From: Moritella sp. Urea-trap-13
GTDB taxonomy: Bacteria > Pseudomonadota > Gammaproteobacteria > Enterobacterales > Moritellaceae
Direction of reading: 5' to 3'
Assembly (NCBI RefSeq): GCF_002836355.1
Contig: NZ_PJCA01000027.1
Location: 186,281 to 250,280 of the forward strand
DNA: 64,000 bases
Shown here: one piece after another, positions 20,101-28,373 of the stretch
Position numbering within the stretch: position 1 is the stretch's first letter
How the letters are laid out: each line of letters begins with the position of its first letter
Made by a program: the position numbers and the translations under genes
The notes under the pieces: generated by a model
Seen by the model: only the letters and a program-made list of their open reading frames with translations
Told to the model about the DNA's origin: nothing
Database searches by the model: none

Positions 20101-21350
20101 AGATGATCGGCACCGCAGAACGTACCGCTGTGTATTATTCGATGGGTATCACCCAGCATACAACCGGTCATGATAATGTGCGCTCTGTTGCCAACCTGCA
20201 AATGCTGTGTGGCAACATAGGTATTGAAGGCGGCGGTATTAACCCATTACGCGGTCAGTCTAATGTGCAAGGTGCCTGTGACATGGGCGCGTTGCCTGGT
20301 GATTTTCCTGGCTATCAAAAAGTCACGAACCCTGAAGTGCAGGCTAAATTCGCCAAAGCCTGGAACAAAGCTGATTTACCCAAACAAGCGGGTTTAACGC
20401 TCACCGAAATCATTGATGCTGCCTGTCACGAAGAGGTGAAAGGATTGTACGTGATGGGTGAAAACCCCGTACTGAGCGATCCAAACCAAGCCCATGTGAT
20501 TGAAGGCATTGAAGCATTGGACTTCCTCGTCGTGCAAGATATCTTCTTAACTGAAACTGCTCAGTATGCTGATGTAGTTTTACCATCATGCTCGTTTGCA
20601 GAAAAGTCTGGTCACTTCACCAATACCGAGCGCCGTGTACAACGTATTTCGCCAGCTGTGAAACCACCGGGTGCCGCGAAAGAAGATTGGGTTATCATTC
20701 AAGATATTGCTAATGCCATGGGCAGTGACTGGGCATATCAATCGGTTGAAGATATTACCAAAGAAATTACAAAATTGACGCCTCAATATGCCGGCATTCA
20801 TTGGCATCGTGTCGGCAAAGATGGTCTGCAATGGCCTTGTGCGGACAATGCATCTGAAGGTACCCGATTGATGCACACCGAGCTGTTCACCCGCGGTAAG
20901 GGTGAGATGGTCGCAGTACCATTTCGTTATGCAGCCGAACTACCCGATGACGAGTATCCACTAATACTCACTACGGGGCGTTTACTGGAACAGTTCCATA
21001 CCGGCACCATGACACGTAAGACCAAGGGCTTAGATAACCTTGCTGGTCCACGGGCGATGATCTCGGTTGCGGATGCTGAGCGATTAGGGATTAGTAATGG
21101 TGAAATGCTCACGGTATCGACACGCCGAGGCAGTATTGAAACGCCGGCATTTGTGACTAAGCGTATGCAAGAGGGCGTGGTGTTTGTGCCATTCCATTTT
21201 GCAGAGTCACCTGCGAACCGTTTGACTACCACAGCAACGGATCCGCATGCCAAGATCCCGGAATTTAAAGTGGCTGCAGTGAAGATTGCAAAAGCGCATG
21301 CCAACATCAGCGATGTGTCAGAAAAGCAACGTGAAGAAGCTGAGGCATAA
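17127..21350 (+). CDS. giant fused formate dehydrogenase: ferredoxin + GltD-like NAD(P)H module + FdhF molybdoenzyme
   Basis: A 1407-residue cytoplasmic enzyme. In order: an N-terminal 2Fe-2S-like domain (about 1-78); a GltD-type flavoprotein with its own cysteine cluster (CEAPCQTACPAG near 90), FAD motif VGSGPGG near 193 and nucleotide motif VIGGGNTA near 323; two 4Fe-4S ferredoxin motifs from C624 and C682; the MopB Fe-S motif from C718 (CTYCGVGC); then the molybdopterin domain and molydopterin-binding C-terminus. The active site reads HCARLC846H, so Cys replaces selenocysteine. A low-complexity Ser/Thr/Asn linker near 655-672 joins the two ferredoxin motifs. It likely couples formate/CO2 to NAD(P)H in one chain. 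No separate FdsB/FdsG-type subunits are nearby. Confidence 0.88.
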   Translation: MINVTFNGQPFAVNAQQTLLEVATDCNIDIPSLCGLNKSGEKVPCDLCVVDIAGQGIKRACEVQAAEGMAITTASDTLSSLRQKSLNRILSDHYADCEAPCQTACPAGVDIQSYLYHISQNDHAKAVEVIKRTLPMPLSIGRVCPAFCESECRRGLVDEPVAIRQLKRHSADIDLESQEQYVPVKKPGKGESIAIVGSGPGGLTCGYYLTNEGYDVTVFESMPDAGGWLRYGIPEYRLPKAILAKEIEIMCRNGMQLLTNKKLGRDFSLTELTQDYDAVCLAVGASQAVDMQYTGSDFDGCYLGVDYLKDYVTDGNYTTGKKVAVIGGGNTAIDCARTAVRDGADTTLIYRRTRAEMPAEDYEILEAEHEGVKFHFLTNPVENIADANGRVREVKLEKMALGEPDASGRRRPEQTGEYFTEAFDTVIAAVSQKPDLSFMEQESLDLPLTRWNTQDANSDTMHSGVGNVFSIGDFRRGPATAIEAVADGRIAAEAIDRFFDGDMENIPVKQFNSKKARKLKQVDTAQFDSIKQAMRSVMPELSPQARELSFAEVETGFDNDEAMREAARCLECGCQANTDCQLRDFATEYKVADSDIYTDSSQESCQKFAVDDSSEFIVFDANRCISCGQCVDACNEQAVHGVLSFMKNDDAASTINSTTNSATNSASRPGFERGFSMGDSDCVQCGRCVQVCPTGALVDSRDKSQGRIEILKPVDSICTYCGVGCNLTMFVDEAQNKIRYVQGVKDSPVNQGMLCVKGRFGFDFVSSPERLTTPLIRKNGELQPASWKEAITLVAAKFNAIKIQHGGNALAGFSSAKTTNEDNFAFQKFIRRELGTNNVDHCARLCHASTVTGLEASIGSGAMTNDIPSIKHSDLVFIIGSDTTSAHPIIASHIKQAVRHGKARLIVADPKRIDIADHAQLYVAHRPGTDVMLMNGIMQQIIKNDWHDKAYISDRTEGFAALKAEVMSDSYSPDKVELITGVKALDVLKMAEMIGTAERTAVYYSMGITQHTTGHDNVRSVANLQMLCGNIGIEGGGINPLRGQSNVQGACDMGALPGDFPGYQKVTNPEVQAKFAKAWNKADLPKQAGLTLTEIIDAACHEEVKGLYVMGENPVLSDPNQAHVIEGIEALDFLVVQDIFLTETAQYADVVLPSCSFAEKSGHFTNTERRVQRISPAVKPPGAAKEDWVIIQDIANAMGSDWAYQSVEDITKEITKLTPQYAGIHWHRVGKDGLQWPCADNASEGTRLMHTELFTRGKGEMVAVPFRYAAELPDDEYPLILTTGRLLEQFHTGTMTRKTKGLDNLAGPRAMISVADAERLGISNGEMLTVSTRRGSIETPAFVTKRMQEGVVFVPFHFAESPANRLTTTATDPHAKIPEFKVAAVKIAKAHANISDVSEKQREEAEA

Positions 21351-21401
21351 TATTGCAGTAATAGGTTAGCGGGATATAAACCGTTAATCGAACTACAATA
21401 T

Positions 21402-21437
21402 AAAAACCATCAAAGGGCAGCCTTTGATGGTTTTTTT
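21402..21437 (+). terminator. intrinsic terminator of the formate dehydrogenase gene
   Basis: AACCATCAAAGG and CCTTTGATGGTT form a perfect stem around a GCAG loop, followed by a T-run ending at 21437; A-rich sequence precedes it. Confidence 0.92.
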
Positions 21438-21480
21438 ATGCGTCAAGTCAAAATAGGGCCTTTACTTTAAACTTACACAA

Positions 21481-21511
21481 GGCATATAATAAGCCTTCCT
21501 TATTATATGCC
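21481..21511. promoter_or_regulatory. perfect 12-bp inverted repeat before the MarR gene
   Basis: GGCATATAATAA (21481-21492) and TTATTATATGCC (21500-21511) are exact reverse complements with a 7-base spacer. TATAAT within the left arm could be the -10 box. The repeat ends 8 bases before ATG 21520, so a protein bound here would block the promoter or translation start. A MarR dimer autoregulating its own gene is the simplest reading. Confidence 0.6.
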
Positions 21512-21519
21512 GCTGAATC

Positions 21520-21936
21520 ATGATACATTCTAAATTTGGGTTTCTTAGCTATGAAATCAGTCACGTTATTCGACAACGTTTTAATAAACAAGCTGAAAGT
21601 ATCGGTATTACCCATTCTCAGTGGCGTGTATTAGTTCATCTGTCTGAAAATGAGAATTGTCGACAAGTTGATTTAGCCGAAATTTTAAATGTAAAACCGA
21701 TTACGCTAGCAAGACAAATAGATTTGTTAGAACAGCATAGCTTAGTCAAGCGTTTGAATGATAAGGAAGATAGACGAGTATTTCGTTTAAAATTAACAAC
21801 TAAAGCCAAGCCTATTATGAAAGAACTGTGGCAGATTGCAGATTCAATTGAAAATGATGTTTGTAATGTGCTTTCTGATGAAGAGAAAGCGGTGCTTTCT
21901 AAATTACTCATCACGATAAAAACACAAATCAGTTAA
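21520..21936 (+). CDS. MarR family transcriptional regulator
   Basis: A 138-residue winged-helix regulator. ITHSQWRVLVHLSENENCRQ leads into the HTH (VDLAEILNVKPITLARQIDLLEQHSLV), and the wing carries NDKEDRRVFRLKLT, the typical MarR D-x-R-D-R-R pattern. No clear ribosome site precedes ATG 21520; the leader may be very short. A perfect inverted repeat just upstream suggests autoregulation. It is not in an operon; targets could include the SulP gene 426 bp downstream (inference). Confidence 0.9.
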   Translation: MIHSKFGFLSYEISHVIRQRFNKQAESIGITHSQWRVLVHLSENENCRQVDLAEILNVKPITLARQIDLLEQHSLVKRLNDKEDRRVFRLKLTTKAKPIMKELWQIADSIENDVCNVLSDEEKAVLSKLLITIKTQIS

Positions 21937-22362
21937 TACGCTTAATTCCCTAAATCAAAGGTACCGAGATGACGCCGCCATAATCCTAGAATCCCCCTCT
22001 AAGCAATTTATATGATTTTTATAACTTTTATATTTAAGTAATAAAGTCAGTCTCTTACGCATCGTAAGATTATTATAAATTGAACTCTATTAGCATTAGT
22101 GCGTATATCAGTCGATGATAATATGGCTAACTGTTGATGAGCACTATTTCCCCAGCATGGCTCGATCGCCATCGCTATTTATCGTTTAAATGTACACTAA
22201 ATTGAATGTGGTTTGCCGTTGTGGCATTGATCCTTATTGAAGGTCATTTACTGTGACTGAAATAGCATAACTCCCTCGATTTAATGGCCTGTTTAAACGA
22301 AATGTCCGTGCATCAGCGCATGTTTTTACGTGCGTGATAGATGCATCTAAACAAGGATAAGT
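21937..22362. other. gene-free spacer before the SulP gene
   Basis: No gene seen. TCTTACG (22053-22059) and CGTAAGA (22063-22069) form a tight 7-bp hairpin with a CAT loop. The 3' end contains AAGGAT, the ribosome site of the next gene. Nothing else is recognised. Confidence 0.35.
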
Positions 22363-23853
22363 ATGATTTTTTTGTCAAATAAACAAGATTGGTTAGGTAA
22401 TATTAAAGGCGATATCTTAGCCGGTATTGTTGTGGCGTTAGCCTTGATACCAGAAGCTATCGCGTTTTCTATTATTGCTGGTGTTGACCCTAAAGTGGGT
22501 TTGTATGCGTCGTTCTGTATTGCGACTATTGTGGCTATCACAGGTGGCAGACCCGGTATGATCTCAGCTGCAACTGGTGCTATGGCGCTGTTGATGGTGA
22601 CGCTCGTTAAAGAACACGGGTTAGAATACTTACTCGCCGCGACCTTGCTAACAGGTCTATTGCAAATACTCGCAGGTTATTTACAGCTGGGCAGCTTAAT
22701 GCGCTTTGTGTCGCGCTCAGTAGTCACTGGTTTTGTAAATGCTCTGGCCATTTTAATCTTTATGGCGCAGTTACCTGAATTAACCAATGTCACTTGGCAT
22801 GTTTATGCAATGACAGCGGGTGGCTTAGGTATCATCTATCTATTCCCTTACATTCCCGTTATTGGTAAAAGTATTCCTTCACCTTTAGTGTGCATCATTT
22901 TCCTTACCGTGTTATCACAGGTAATTGGATTAGATATCCGTACTGTTGGTGATATGGGCGAGCTACCTGATGCGTTACCTATCTTCCTGTGGCCAGAAGT
23001 ACCACTTACTCTGGAAACGCTATGGATCATTTTACCTTATGCGTTAGGTCTTTCTGTGGTCGGGCTTTTAGAGTCGATGATGACAGCAACCATAGTGGAT
23101 GATTTAACGGACACTAAAAGTGATCGTAACCGTGAATGTAAAGCGCAAGGTATTGCTAATATCGGCGCTGGTTTAATGGGTGGTATGGCAGGTTGCGCCA
23201 TGATCGGTCAATCAATCATTAATATTAAATCTGGTGGTCGCGGTCGATTATCGAGTTTTTCAGCGGGTATATTCTTGCTGTTCATGGTGGTTTTCTTAGG
23301 CGACGAGCTTAAGCAAATTCCGATGGCTGCTTTGGTTGCTGTGATGATCATGGTATCGATTGGTACATTCTCGTGGAGCTCGATTAAAGATCTAAGAACT
23401 CACCCGTTATCAACCAGTATTGTGATGCTAGCGACGGTTATTACTGTTGTCGGTACCCATAACTTAGCCATTGGTGTATTTGTTGGTGTATTACTGTCTG
23501 CATTATTTTTCGCGCACAAGATCAGCCGCTTTATGGTTATCAAAAATACCCAAACAGAGCAGCAAGTGCGTACTTATCAAGTAACGGGACAGATATTCTT
23601 TGCGTCGGCGGATAAGTTTGTTGATGGCTTTGATTTTAAAGAAGTGGTTGATAACGTGGTTATCGATTTATCGCACGCCCATTTCTGGGATATCAGTGCC
23701 GTTGGTGCGCTTGATAAAGTGGTGATTAAGTTCCGCCGCGAAGGTGCAAGCGTTAATATTGTCGGCATGAGTGATGCCACTGCGACCGTGATTGATAAAT
23801 TTGCAATTCATAATGATCCCGCTGCTGTTGAAAAAATGATGGCTGGCCACTAA
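22363..23853 (+). CDS. SulP family anion transporter with STAS domain
   Basis: A 496-residue inner-membrane protein. The SulP signature [20 protein letters not shown] lies in the first helices, followed by about 10-12 membrane segments, and residues from about 390 form a cytoplasmic STAS domain ([13 protein letters not shown], then [20 protein letters not shown]). SulP carriers move sulfate, bicarbonate or other anions. The downstream gene, 10 bp away, encodes a tandem universal stress protein, a pairing often seen for SulP carriers and suggestive of bicarbonate transport or stress-linked control (inference). Confidence 0.9.
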   Translation: MIFLSNKQDWLGNIKGDILAGIVVALALIPEAIAFSIIAGVDPKVGLYASFCIATIVAITGGRPGMISAATGAMALLMVTLVKEHGLEYLLAATLLTGLLQILAGYLQLGSLMRFVSRSVVTGFVNALAILIFMAQLPELTNVTWHVYAMTAGGLGIIYLFPYIPVIGKSIPSPLVCIIFLTVLSQVIGLDIRTVGDMGELPDALPIFLWPEVPLTLETLWIILPYALGLSVVGLLESMMTATIVDDLTDTKSDRNRECKAQGIANIGAGLMGGMAGCAMIGQSIINIKSGGRGRLSSFSAGIFLLFMVVFLGDELKQIPMAALVAVMIMVSIGTFSWSSIKDLRTHPLSTSIVMLATVITVVGTHNLAIGVFVGVLLSALFFAHKISRFMVIKNTQTEQQVRTYQVTGQIFFASADKFVDGFDFKEVVDNVVIDLSHAHFWDISAVGALDKVVIKFRREGASVNIVGMSDATATVIDKFAIHNDPAAVEKMMAGH

Positions 23854-23863
23854 GGAGAACACA

Positions 23864-24715
23864 ATGAACAAAATAATAGCATGTATTGATGGATCTAAAC
23901 TGGCTCAGGCTGTCTCTGATACCGCGATCTGGGCGTCAAAACGTTTGACTAATGGCATTGTTTTTCTGCATGCCATCGATAAAAAACAACAACATGGCGC
24001 CGATGATTTAAGCGGTTCTATTGGCTTAGGCGCACGTTCAGCCTTGCTTAACAAAATGATTGAGCTGGATGCCGAGCGTGGCAAGATCGCCATTCAGCTA
24101 GGTAATGAGATGTTAGGTAGTGCTGTCGATAGAGCCAACACCGCGGGTCTGACGGATATAGAGCAGATCCAACGCCATGGTGATTTTATTGAAGCTCTAG
24201 TGGGTTTAGAAAACGATGCACGTTTAATGATAGTCGGACGCAGTGGTAATGGTCATCAAGGTGATTTTAAAGCCTTAGGTTCACATATCGAAACCCTGAT
24301 CCGCCAAGTACATACGCCTATTGTGATTGCCCCGCAGGACTTCACCGAACCAACGAATTTCATGTTGGCTTATGATGGTCGTGAAACGGCAGACAAAGCT
24401 GTGCAACGCATTATTGAAGGCGGTTTGCTCAAAGGCATGACGTGTCATTTAGTGACGATTAAAAACAGTGAAAAAGCACAGCAGCAGAAGTTTGAACTGG
24501 CTCAAGCAAGACTTGAGAAAGAAGGGTTTAACGTTATTGCCACGTATCTGGAAGGGGATATTTCTGTTGCGCTAATGGATTACAAACAACAGCATGCTAT
24601 TGAGCTGGTGGTGATGGGCGCATTTGCCCATTCCAAGGTGAGAAGTTTTTTCCTTGGCAGTAATACCATGCGTATGATTGAAAACTGTCGAGTACCACTT
24701 ATCGTGCTTAGATAG
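23864..24715 (+). CDS. tandem universal stress protein (two UspA domains)
   Basis: A 283-residue protein of two Usp folds: about 1-155 and 160-283. The first carries LMIVGRSGNGHQG; the second ends with VVMGAFAHSKVRSFFLGSNT, which keeps a nucleotide-binding-like glycine pattern, then RVPLIVLR. It is co-transcribed with the SulP transporter (AAGGAG between the genes) and probably modulates transport or stress response. Confidence 0.9.
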   Translation: MNKIIACIDGSKLAQAVSDTAIWASKRLTNGIVFLHAIDKKQQHGADDLSGSIGLGARSALLNKMIELDAERGKIAIQLGNEMLGSAVDRANTAGLTDIEQIQRHGDFIEALVGLENDARLMIVGRSGNGHQGDFKALGSHIETLIRQVHTPIVIAPQDFTEPTNFMLAYDGRETADKAVQRIIEGGLLKGMTCHLVTIKNSEKAQQQKFELAQARLEKEGFNVIATYLEGDISVALMDYKQQHAIELVVMGAFAHSKVRSFFLGSNTMRMIENCRVPLIVLR

Positions 24716-24778
24716 ATGAAGCTCGATAGTTGACTCATTGTAGTCAACTAGTTTGAGTTTATTCATATGTAGTTTATG

Positions 24779-24817
24779 CGCTTATCAGCTAGTTGTTAGT
24801 TGATAAGCGTTTTTTTA
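24779..24817 (+). terminator. intrinsic terminator of the SulP-Usp operon
   Basis: CGCTTATCA (24779-24787) pairs with TGATAAGCG (24801-24809), with further AACT-like pairing in the loop, followed by an uninterrupted run of Ts. Confidence 0.88.
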
Positions 24818-24874
24818 TTCCATTTTCACTTGAGCGTTCGTCTCTTTATTAAAACGATTATTCTTATCAAACTA

Positions 24875-25270
24875 TCATTCTTTATCAAAACTATCGACAA
24901 TAATAGCGCCCATGGATGCTGGCATGGTGATCACAATAATTCGCTTCAGCGCTATTAGCGGATCCTCCATTAGCGGCAATTTATTTAAACAGAACAGCAC
25001 TAAACCCACCACTAACGCCGTGATCACATAAGCAATCACAATCCGTAAGAAGAACACCAATTTTCGTGATTGAATGTCTCGTTGAAAAACACTCTGATAA
25101 GTAAATAAACTCAGAAACACCAGTGACAGTGTAAACAGCATGAGCAAATTAGGGATTGGTAGGGTTTCTCCGAGCTTCCATGCCTCTTCAGAAAATGCGA
25201 TGGGCACAGCAAGTGCAAATGCCCCCACAAAAATTTGACTCGCGTCCTCTACATTAAAACTAAATTTCAT
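24875..25270 (-). CDS. DUF2391-like integral membrane protein
   Basis: A 131-residue protein with four likely membrane helices (about 12-30, 40-58, 72-95 and 105-125). The opening EDASQIFVGAFALAVPIAFS and EEAWKLGETLP, and the end MPASMGAIIVDSFDKE, fit the DUF2391 group of membrane proteins. The function is unknown. Just upstream on the same strand lies a fragment resembling the C-terminus of an MgtE magnesium transporter, so this gene may once have been second in a transporter operon. Confidence 0.7.
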   Translation of the reverse strand: MKFSFNVEDASQIFVGAFALAVPIAFSEEAWKLGETLPIPNLLMLFTLSLVFLSLFTYQSVFQRDIQSRKLVFFLRIVIAYVITALVVGLVLFCLNKLPLMEDPLIALKRIIVITMPASMGAIIVDSFDKE

Positions 25271-25305
25271 CTAGCTGTTCCTTAGTTTAAAGTTAAGTGC
25301 GCAAT

Positions 25306-25491
25306 TTACAGTAAGAATAGCGTACCTAAACTTAACAATTCGGCGAAGCCGACAATATCGGTGACTGTGGTTAATATACCGCCCTGACAATGGCCAATAG
25401 AACCGCACCAATGGCTAACTTCGTCATCATCATCAAACGCCAGAAAATAAGGGTGATTAATTCCAATAATTGTCTCCCGTCGGAATGCCAT
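25306..25491 (-). pseudogene. remnant of an MgtE-like magnesium transporter C-terminus
   Basis: The minus strand ends in GGILTTVTDIVGFAELLSLG, closely following the last membrane segment of MgtE proteins (P-x-x-T-T-x-T-D-x-x-G-F). Earlier bases read as MgtE-like hydrophobic sequence only in another frame: 25385-25435 gives KLAIGAVLLAIVR in the +1 frame, while the main frame is hydrophilic there. A frameshifted, N-terminally deleted copy explains this. The 61-codon open frame is unlikely to be functional. Confidence 0.55.
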
Positions 25492-25594
25492 TATTGATTG
25501 TAAAGCGGCTATAAAATACTAGACTTCAGAGTATGCGTCTTGGCCTTTGCTCGCCTATATATCGGCTAAGAAAGTTCGGAAGGAAGGGGATATC

Positions 25595-26905
25595 ATGAAT
25601 GCTCATAGTCTTACTATTATCGATAACCGCACGGGTATAAGTTACGAAATACCGATTAAATACGGCACTTACCCCGGTTACGGTGCCAGCATTAATGCAC
25701 TAGAACTTCGGCAGATCAAAGCATCTGCAGATGATTTTGGCCTGTTGACCTATGATCCGGGTTACACCAATACCGCGTCATGTAAAAGCAGTGTGACTTT
25801 TCTCGACGGAGAGAGAGGGACGCTGCAATATCGAGGTTATCCCATCGAGCAGTTAGCGGAACACAGCACTTATTTGGAGACCGCCTATCTACTGCAATAC
25901 GGTGAGTTGCCTGATGCAGTGCAGTTGGCGGCATGGCGCAAAGACATTGGCCTACATACCTTTGTGCATGAAAATATCAAAAAGCTGATAAACAGTTTTC
26001 GACATGATGCCCATCCCATGGGAACATTAGTGGGAACCGTCGGCGCGCTATCGACTTTCTACCCCGATGCTAAAAATATTCATGATGAAAGCTGCAGGCA
26101 AAAGCAGGTTTGGCGGTTAATTGCTAAGATGCCCACACTCGCCGCGTTTGCTTATCGCCATAGTCGTGGCCTGCCTTATGTTTATCCCGATGATAATTTG
26201 TCATATGTCGGCAACTTCATGAATATGTTGTGGAAAATAAGCGAATTAAAATATCAGCCCAACCCAGTGTTGGAAAAAGCCATTGATGTGCTGTTTATTT
26301 TGCATGCTGACCATGAACAGAATTGTAGTACCAGTGCCATGCGTGCGGTAGGCAGCTCTTATACTGACCCATTTTCGGCTTCCTCCGCAGCTATTGCTGC
26401 ACTCTATGGACCGCAACATGGTGGCGCTAACGAAGCGGTACTGCGAATGTTGAACGACATAGGTTCGGTTGACCAAGTGCCTAATTTTATAAAATCAGTG
26501 AAATCAGGAGAGGGCGGCAGGCTGATGGGATTTGGCCATCGGGTGTATAAAAGCTACGATCCTCGAGCCAAGATCTGTAAAAAAATAGCCTATGATGTTT
26601 TTGCTGTGACTGGGGCTAATCCGCTGATTGATATCGCGCTGGAATTGGAGCGGATCGCGCTGGCAGATGACTATTTCATCTCGCGTCACCTTTACCCTAA
26701 TGTGGATTTTTATTCTGGTTTGATCTATCAGGCGATGGGCTTTCCGGTTGGCATGTTCCCTGTGCTGTTTGCTATTCCCCGCACTGCAGGGTGGTTGGCA
26801 CAGTGGCAAGAATGTCTGCTCGATCCGGAGCAAAAGATCGCCCGCCCGCGCCAAGTCTATTGCGGCAACCAAGTCAGAGATTATGTACCTATGCATAAAC
26901 GCTAG
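25595..26905 (+). CDS. citrate synthase (stand-alone paralogue)
   Basis: A 436-residue type I citrate synthase, condensing oxaloacetate and acetyl-CoA. Catalytic residues are visible: His in LHADHEQNCSTSAM, His in GPQHGGANEAVL, the GFGHRVYKSYDPRAK block and Asp in YPNVDFYSG. GAAGG before ATG 25595 decides the start over an upstream in-frame TTG at 25547. No other TCA-cycle gene is adjacent, so this could be a second citrate synthase besides a gltA elsewhere; the sequence alone cannot say which is the housekeeping copy. Confidence 0.93.
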   Translation: MNAHSLTIIDNRTGISYEIPIKYGTYPGYGASINALELRQIKASADDFGLLTYDPGYTNTASCKSSVTFLDGERGTLQYRGYPIEQLAEHSTYLETAYLLQYGELPDAVQLAAWRKDIGLHTFVHENIKKLINSFRHDAHPMGTLVGTVGALSTFYPDAKNIHDESCRQKQVWRLIAKMPTLAAFAYRHSRGLPYVYPDDNLSYVGNFMNMLWKISELKYQPNPVLEKAIDVLFILHADHEQNCSTSAMRAVGSSYTDPFSASSAAIAALYGPQHGGANEAVLRMLNDIGSVDQVPNFIKSVKSGEGGRLMGFGHRVYKSYDPRAKICKKIAYDVFAVTGANPLIDIALELERIALADDYFISRHLYPNVDFYSGLIYQAMGFPVGMFPVLFAIPRTAGWLAQWQECLLDPEQKIARPRQVYCGNQVRDYVPMHKR

Positions 26906-27099
26906 AAGAGCAGATGTCAGAAACAGCGAATACCGTCTTGTTTAACACTGTGCGTGTTTTTAAAGCCTGATTTTGAATGTATTTATAGTTGCACGCCAGT
27001 GTGTTATTGGCAGTATCAATGGCCTCAGATCGTTTACCTTTTAGCCTGAGGTTGGTAAGATGAAGTTACAGCATTTGAAATGTAAAAGAAGAGAAATAA

Positions 27100-27276
27100 A
27101 TGAAAAACTGGTTACATGATAAATGTTCTGTAATATTTCTCCTCACTTTAGTGGTTTATCTGGTAACCCTCTATTTTGTAAGCTTTGTTGGCGTTTTACT
27201 CACTTACATTGCGGTTCCAATAATCGCTGTTACAGGGAGTATTGCCTATGCGACACGGCCGACAGCCAAAAAATGA
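27100..27276 (+). CDS. 58-residue membrane protein, unknown
   Basis: ATG 27100 follows AAGAAGAG. The protein opens MKNWLHDKCSVIFLLTLVVY and has two hydrophobic stretches (about 10-32 and 33-50) and a basic end (RPTAKK). It has no recognisable family. Its TGA overlaps an ATG (ATGA at 27273-27276) that opens a short frame resembling the end of a GGDEF domain. Confidence 0.6.
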   Translation: MKNWLHDKCSVIFLLTLVVYLVTLYFVSFVGVLLTYIAVPIIAVTGSIAYATRPTAKK

Positions 27277-27389
27277 AAACTCTAACAAGGGTTTTCACCT
27301 ATCCTGACGACGGCACTATGCTCGAGGCGCTCATAGCCTCAGCAGGCAAAGCCATGTATAATGAACGTCATAAAATACACGATACCTAA
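27273..27389 (+). pseudogene. remnant of a GGDEF domain C-terminus
   Basis: The 38-codon frame contains YPDDGTMLEALIASAGKAMY, which matches the last part of GGDEF domains (Y-P-x-D-G, then L-I-x-x-A-D-x-A-M-Y). The expected A-D is changed to A-G, and the nucleotide-binding and catalytic parts are absent. It is a decayed tail of a diguanylate cyclase, not an active enzyme. Intact diguanylate cyclases follow within 3 kb. Confidence 0.6.
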
Positions 27390-27492
27390 ATTCTCTCATC
27401 TCACCTTTGATGCGGCCGAAATAACCAAAATCGGTACTTAATTTACTAACAACCTGTTTCGTAACAGCGTTGTATATAACTAGGAAATAGAC

Positions 27493-27936
27493 ATGTTTTT
27501 GCTAAGTAACGTACATAATAAAAATTACAAAAAATGCTACCCACAAGAGTCAGATGTCATCTTTGATATCTCAGCAAAACAACTGGGCAATATTAAAAAT
27601 GCGGCTTGGAAGGAACTGCGAGAAGGTAGTATCGTATGTGTGGTTACAAGCACTAAAAAAGTAAGTACTTTTTGCAAAGTGACGGCAATTAAAGGTCTTG
27701 GCGACAACGATTCTGATGGTGGCGAAACATTCCTGTTATTTGGTGTTGTCGTAGCAAAACTTATGCCTGAAAGTAATATGGGCTTGATGCTGAGTAAGTT
27801 CAGTGTAAAACATCAATATCTGCCTAATAATAAATTTAGCATCGGCTTTAATGTTGCTGATTTGGGTACAGCGTTAGATACCTTACAAGTAAGAACCAGA
27901 AATGGTTCGCAAAGCGTTGCGGATCTGAAAGGCTAG
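27493..27936 (+). CDS. conserved-looking hypothetical protein, 147 residues
   Basis: It starts at ATG 27493 after TAGGAAA. Soluble, mixed alpha/beta composition, no signal peptide or membrane helix. The N-terminal half (SDVIFDISAKQLGNIKNAAW, then GSIVCVVTSTKKVSTFCKVT) looks like a small beta-rich domain. No family recognised. It stands alone, with hairpins after its stop. Confidence 0.6.
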   Translation: MFLLSNVHNKNYKKCYPQESDVIFDISAKQLGNIKNAAWKELREGSIVCVVTSTKKVSTFCKVTAIKGLGDNDSDGGETFLLFGVVVAKLMPESNMGLMLSKFSVKHQYLPNNKFSIGFNVADLGTALDTLQVRTRNGSQSVADLKG

Positions 27937-27943
27937 TTCTCAC

Positions 27944-27996
27944 GTAATCGCGATTACCTGTATCAAGTTAGGCGCTCTTAATAGGGCGCGACTTGA
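27944..27996. terminator. palindrome and hairpin after the hypothetical gene
   Basis: GTAATCGCGATTAC (27944-27957) is a perfect palindrome. TCAAGT (27963-27968) and ACTTGA (27991-27996) close a second hairpin with inner GGCGC/GCGC pairing. The second could be a terminator but lacks a clear T-run. Confidence 0.4.
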
Positions 27997-28122
27997 CCTA
28001 AGTCTCTAATTTATAATAACCTCCCTCCCATATTGATATATGTTGCGTTAGATCATTACACTCAGACTCGGTTAGCCAAACAATAGCTACATTGGTAATC
28101 GAATTATGATGGACCTGATGAT

Positions 28123-28359
28123 ATGACAGATAAAAAGCTTATCCGTATTCTGCAAATCTTTATTGCGATTGGTATCTCACTGATATTGTTTGGTCATTAC
28201 TTATTGTCGTACACTGATTTTACTCAGCAACATGGCGTGGTGGGCATTATGATCTGTGCAGCTTGTATTGCCTTGGGATTTGCTTGTTCGTTGCCAACTA
28301 AAATGTACCTAACCTTTGTGCTGGTTAAACGTGAGAACGAACAAAAAAGTACAGACTGA
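28123..28359 (+). CDS. small two-helix membrane protein, 78 residues, unknown
   Basis: Two hydrophobic segments (about residues 8-28 and 38-58) flank a short polar loop, with a basic cytoplasmic end (VKRENEQKSTD). No family recognised and the ribosome site is weak. It converges with the diguanylate cyclase gene, with 14 bp between stops. Confidence 0.6.
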   Translation: MTDKKLIRILQIFIAIGISLILFGHYLLSYTDFTQQHGVVGIMICAACIALGFACSLPTKMYLTFVLVKRENEQKSTD

Positions 28360-28373
28360 CTTCCATTTTCATT

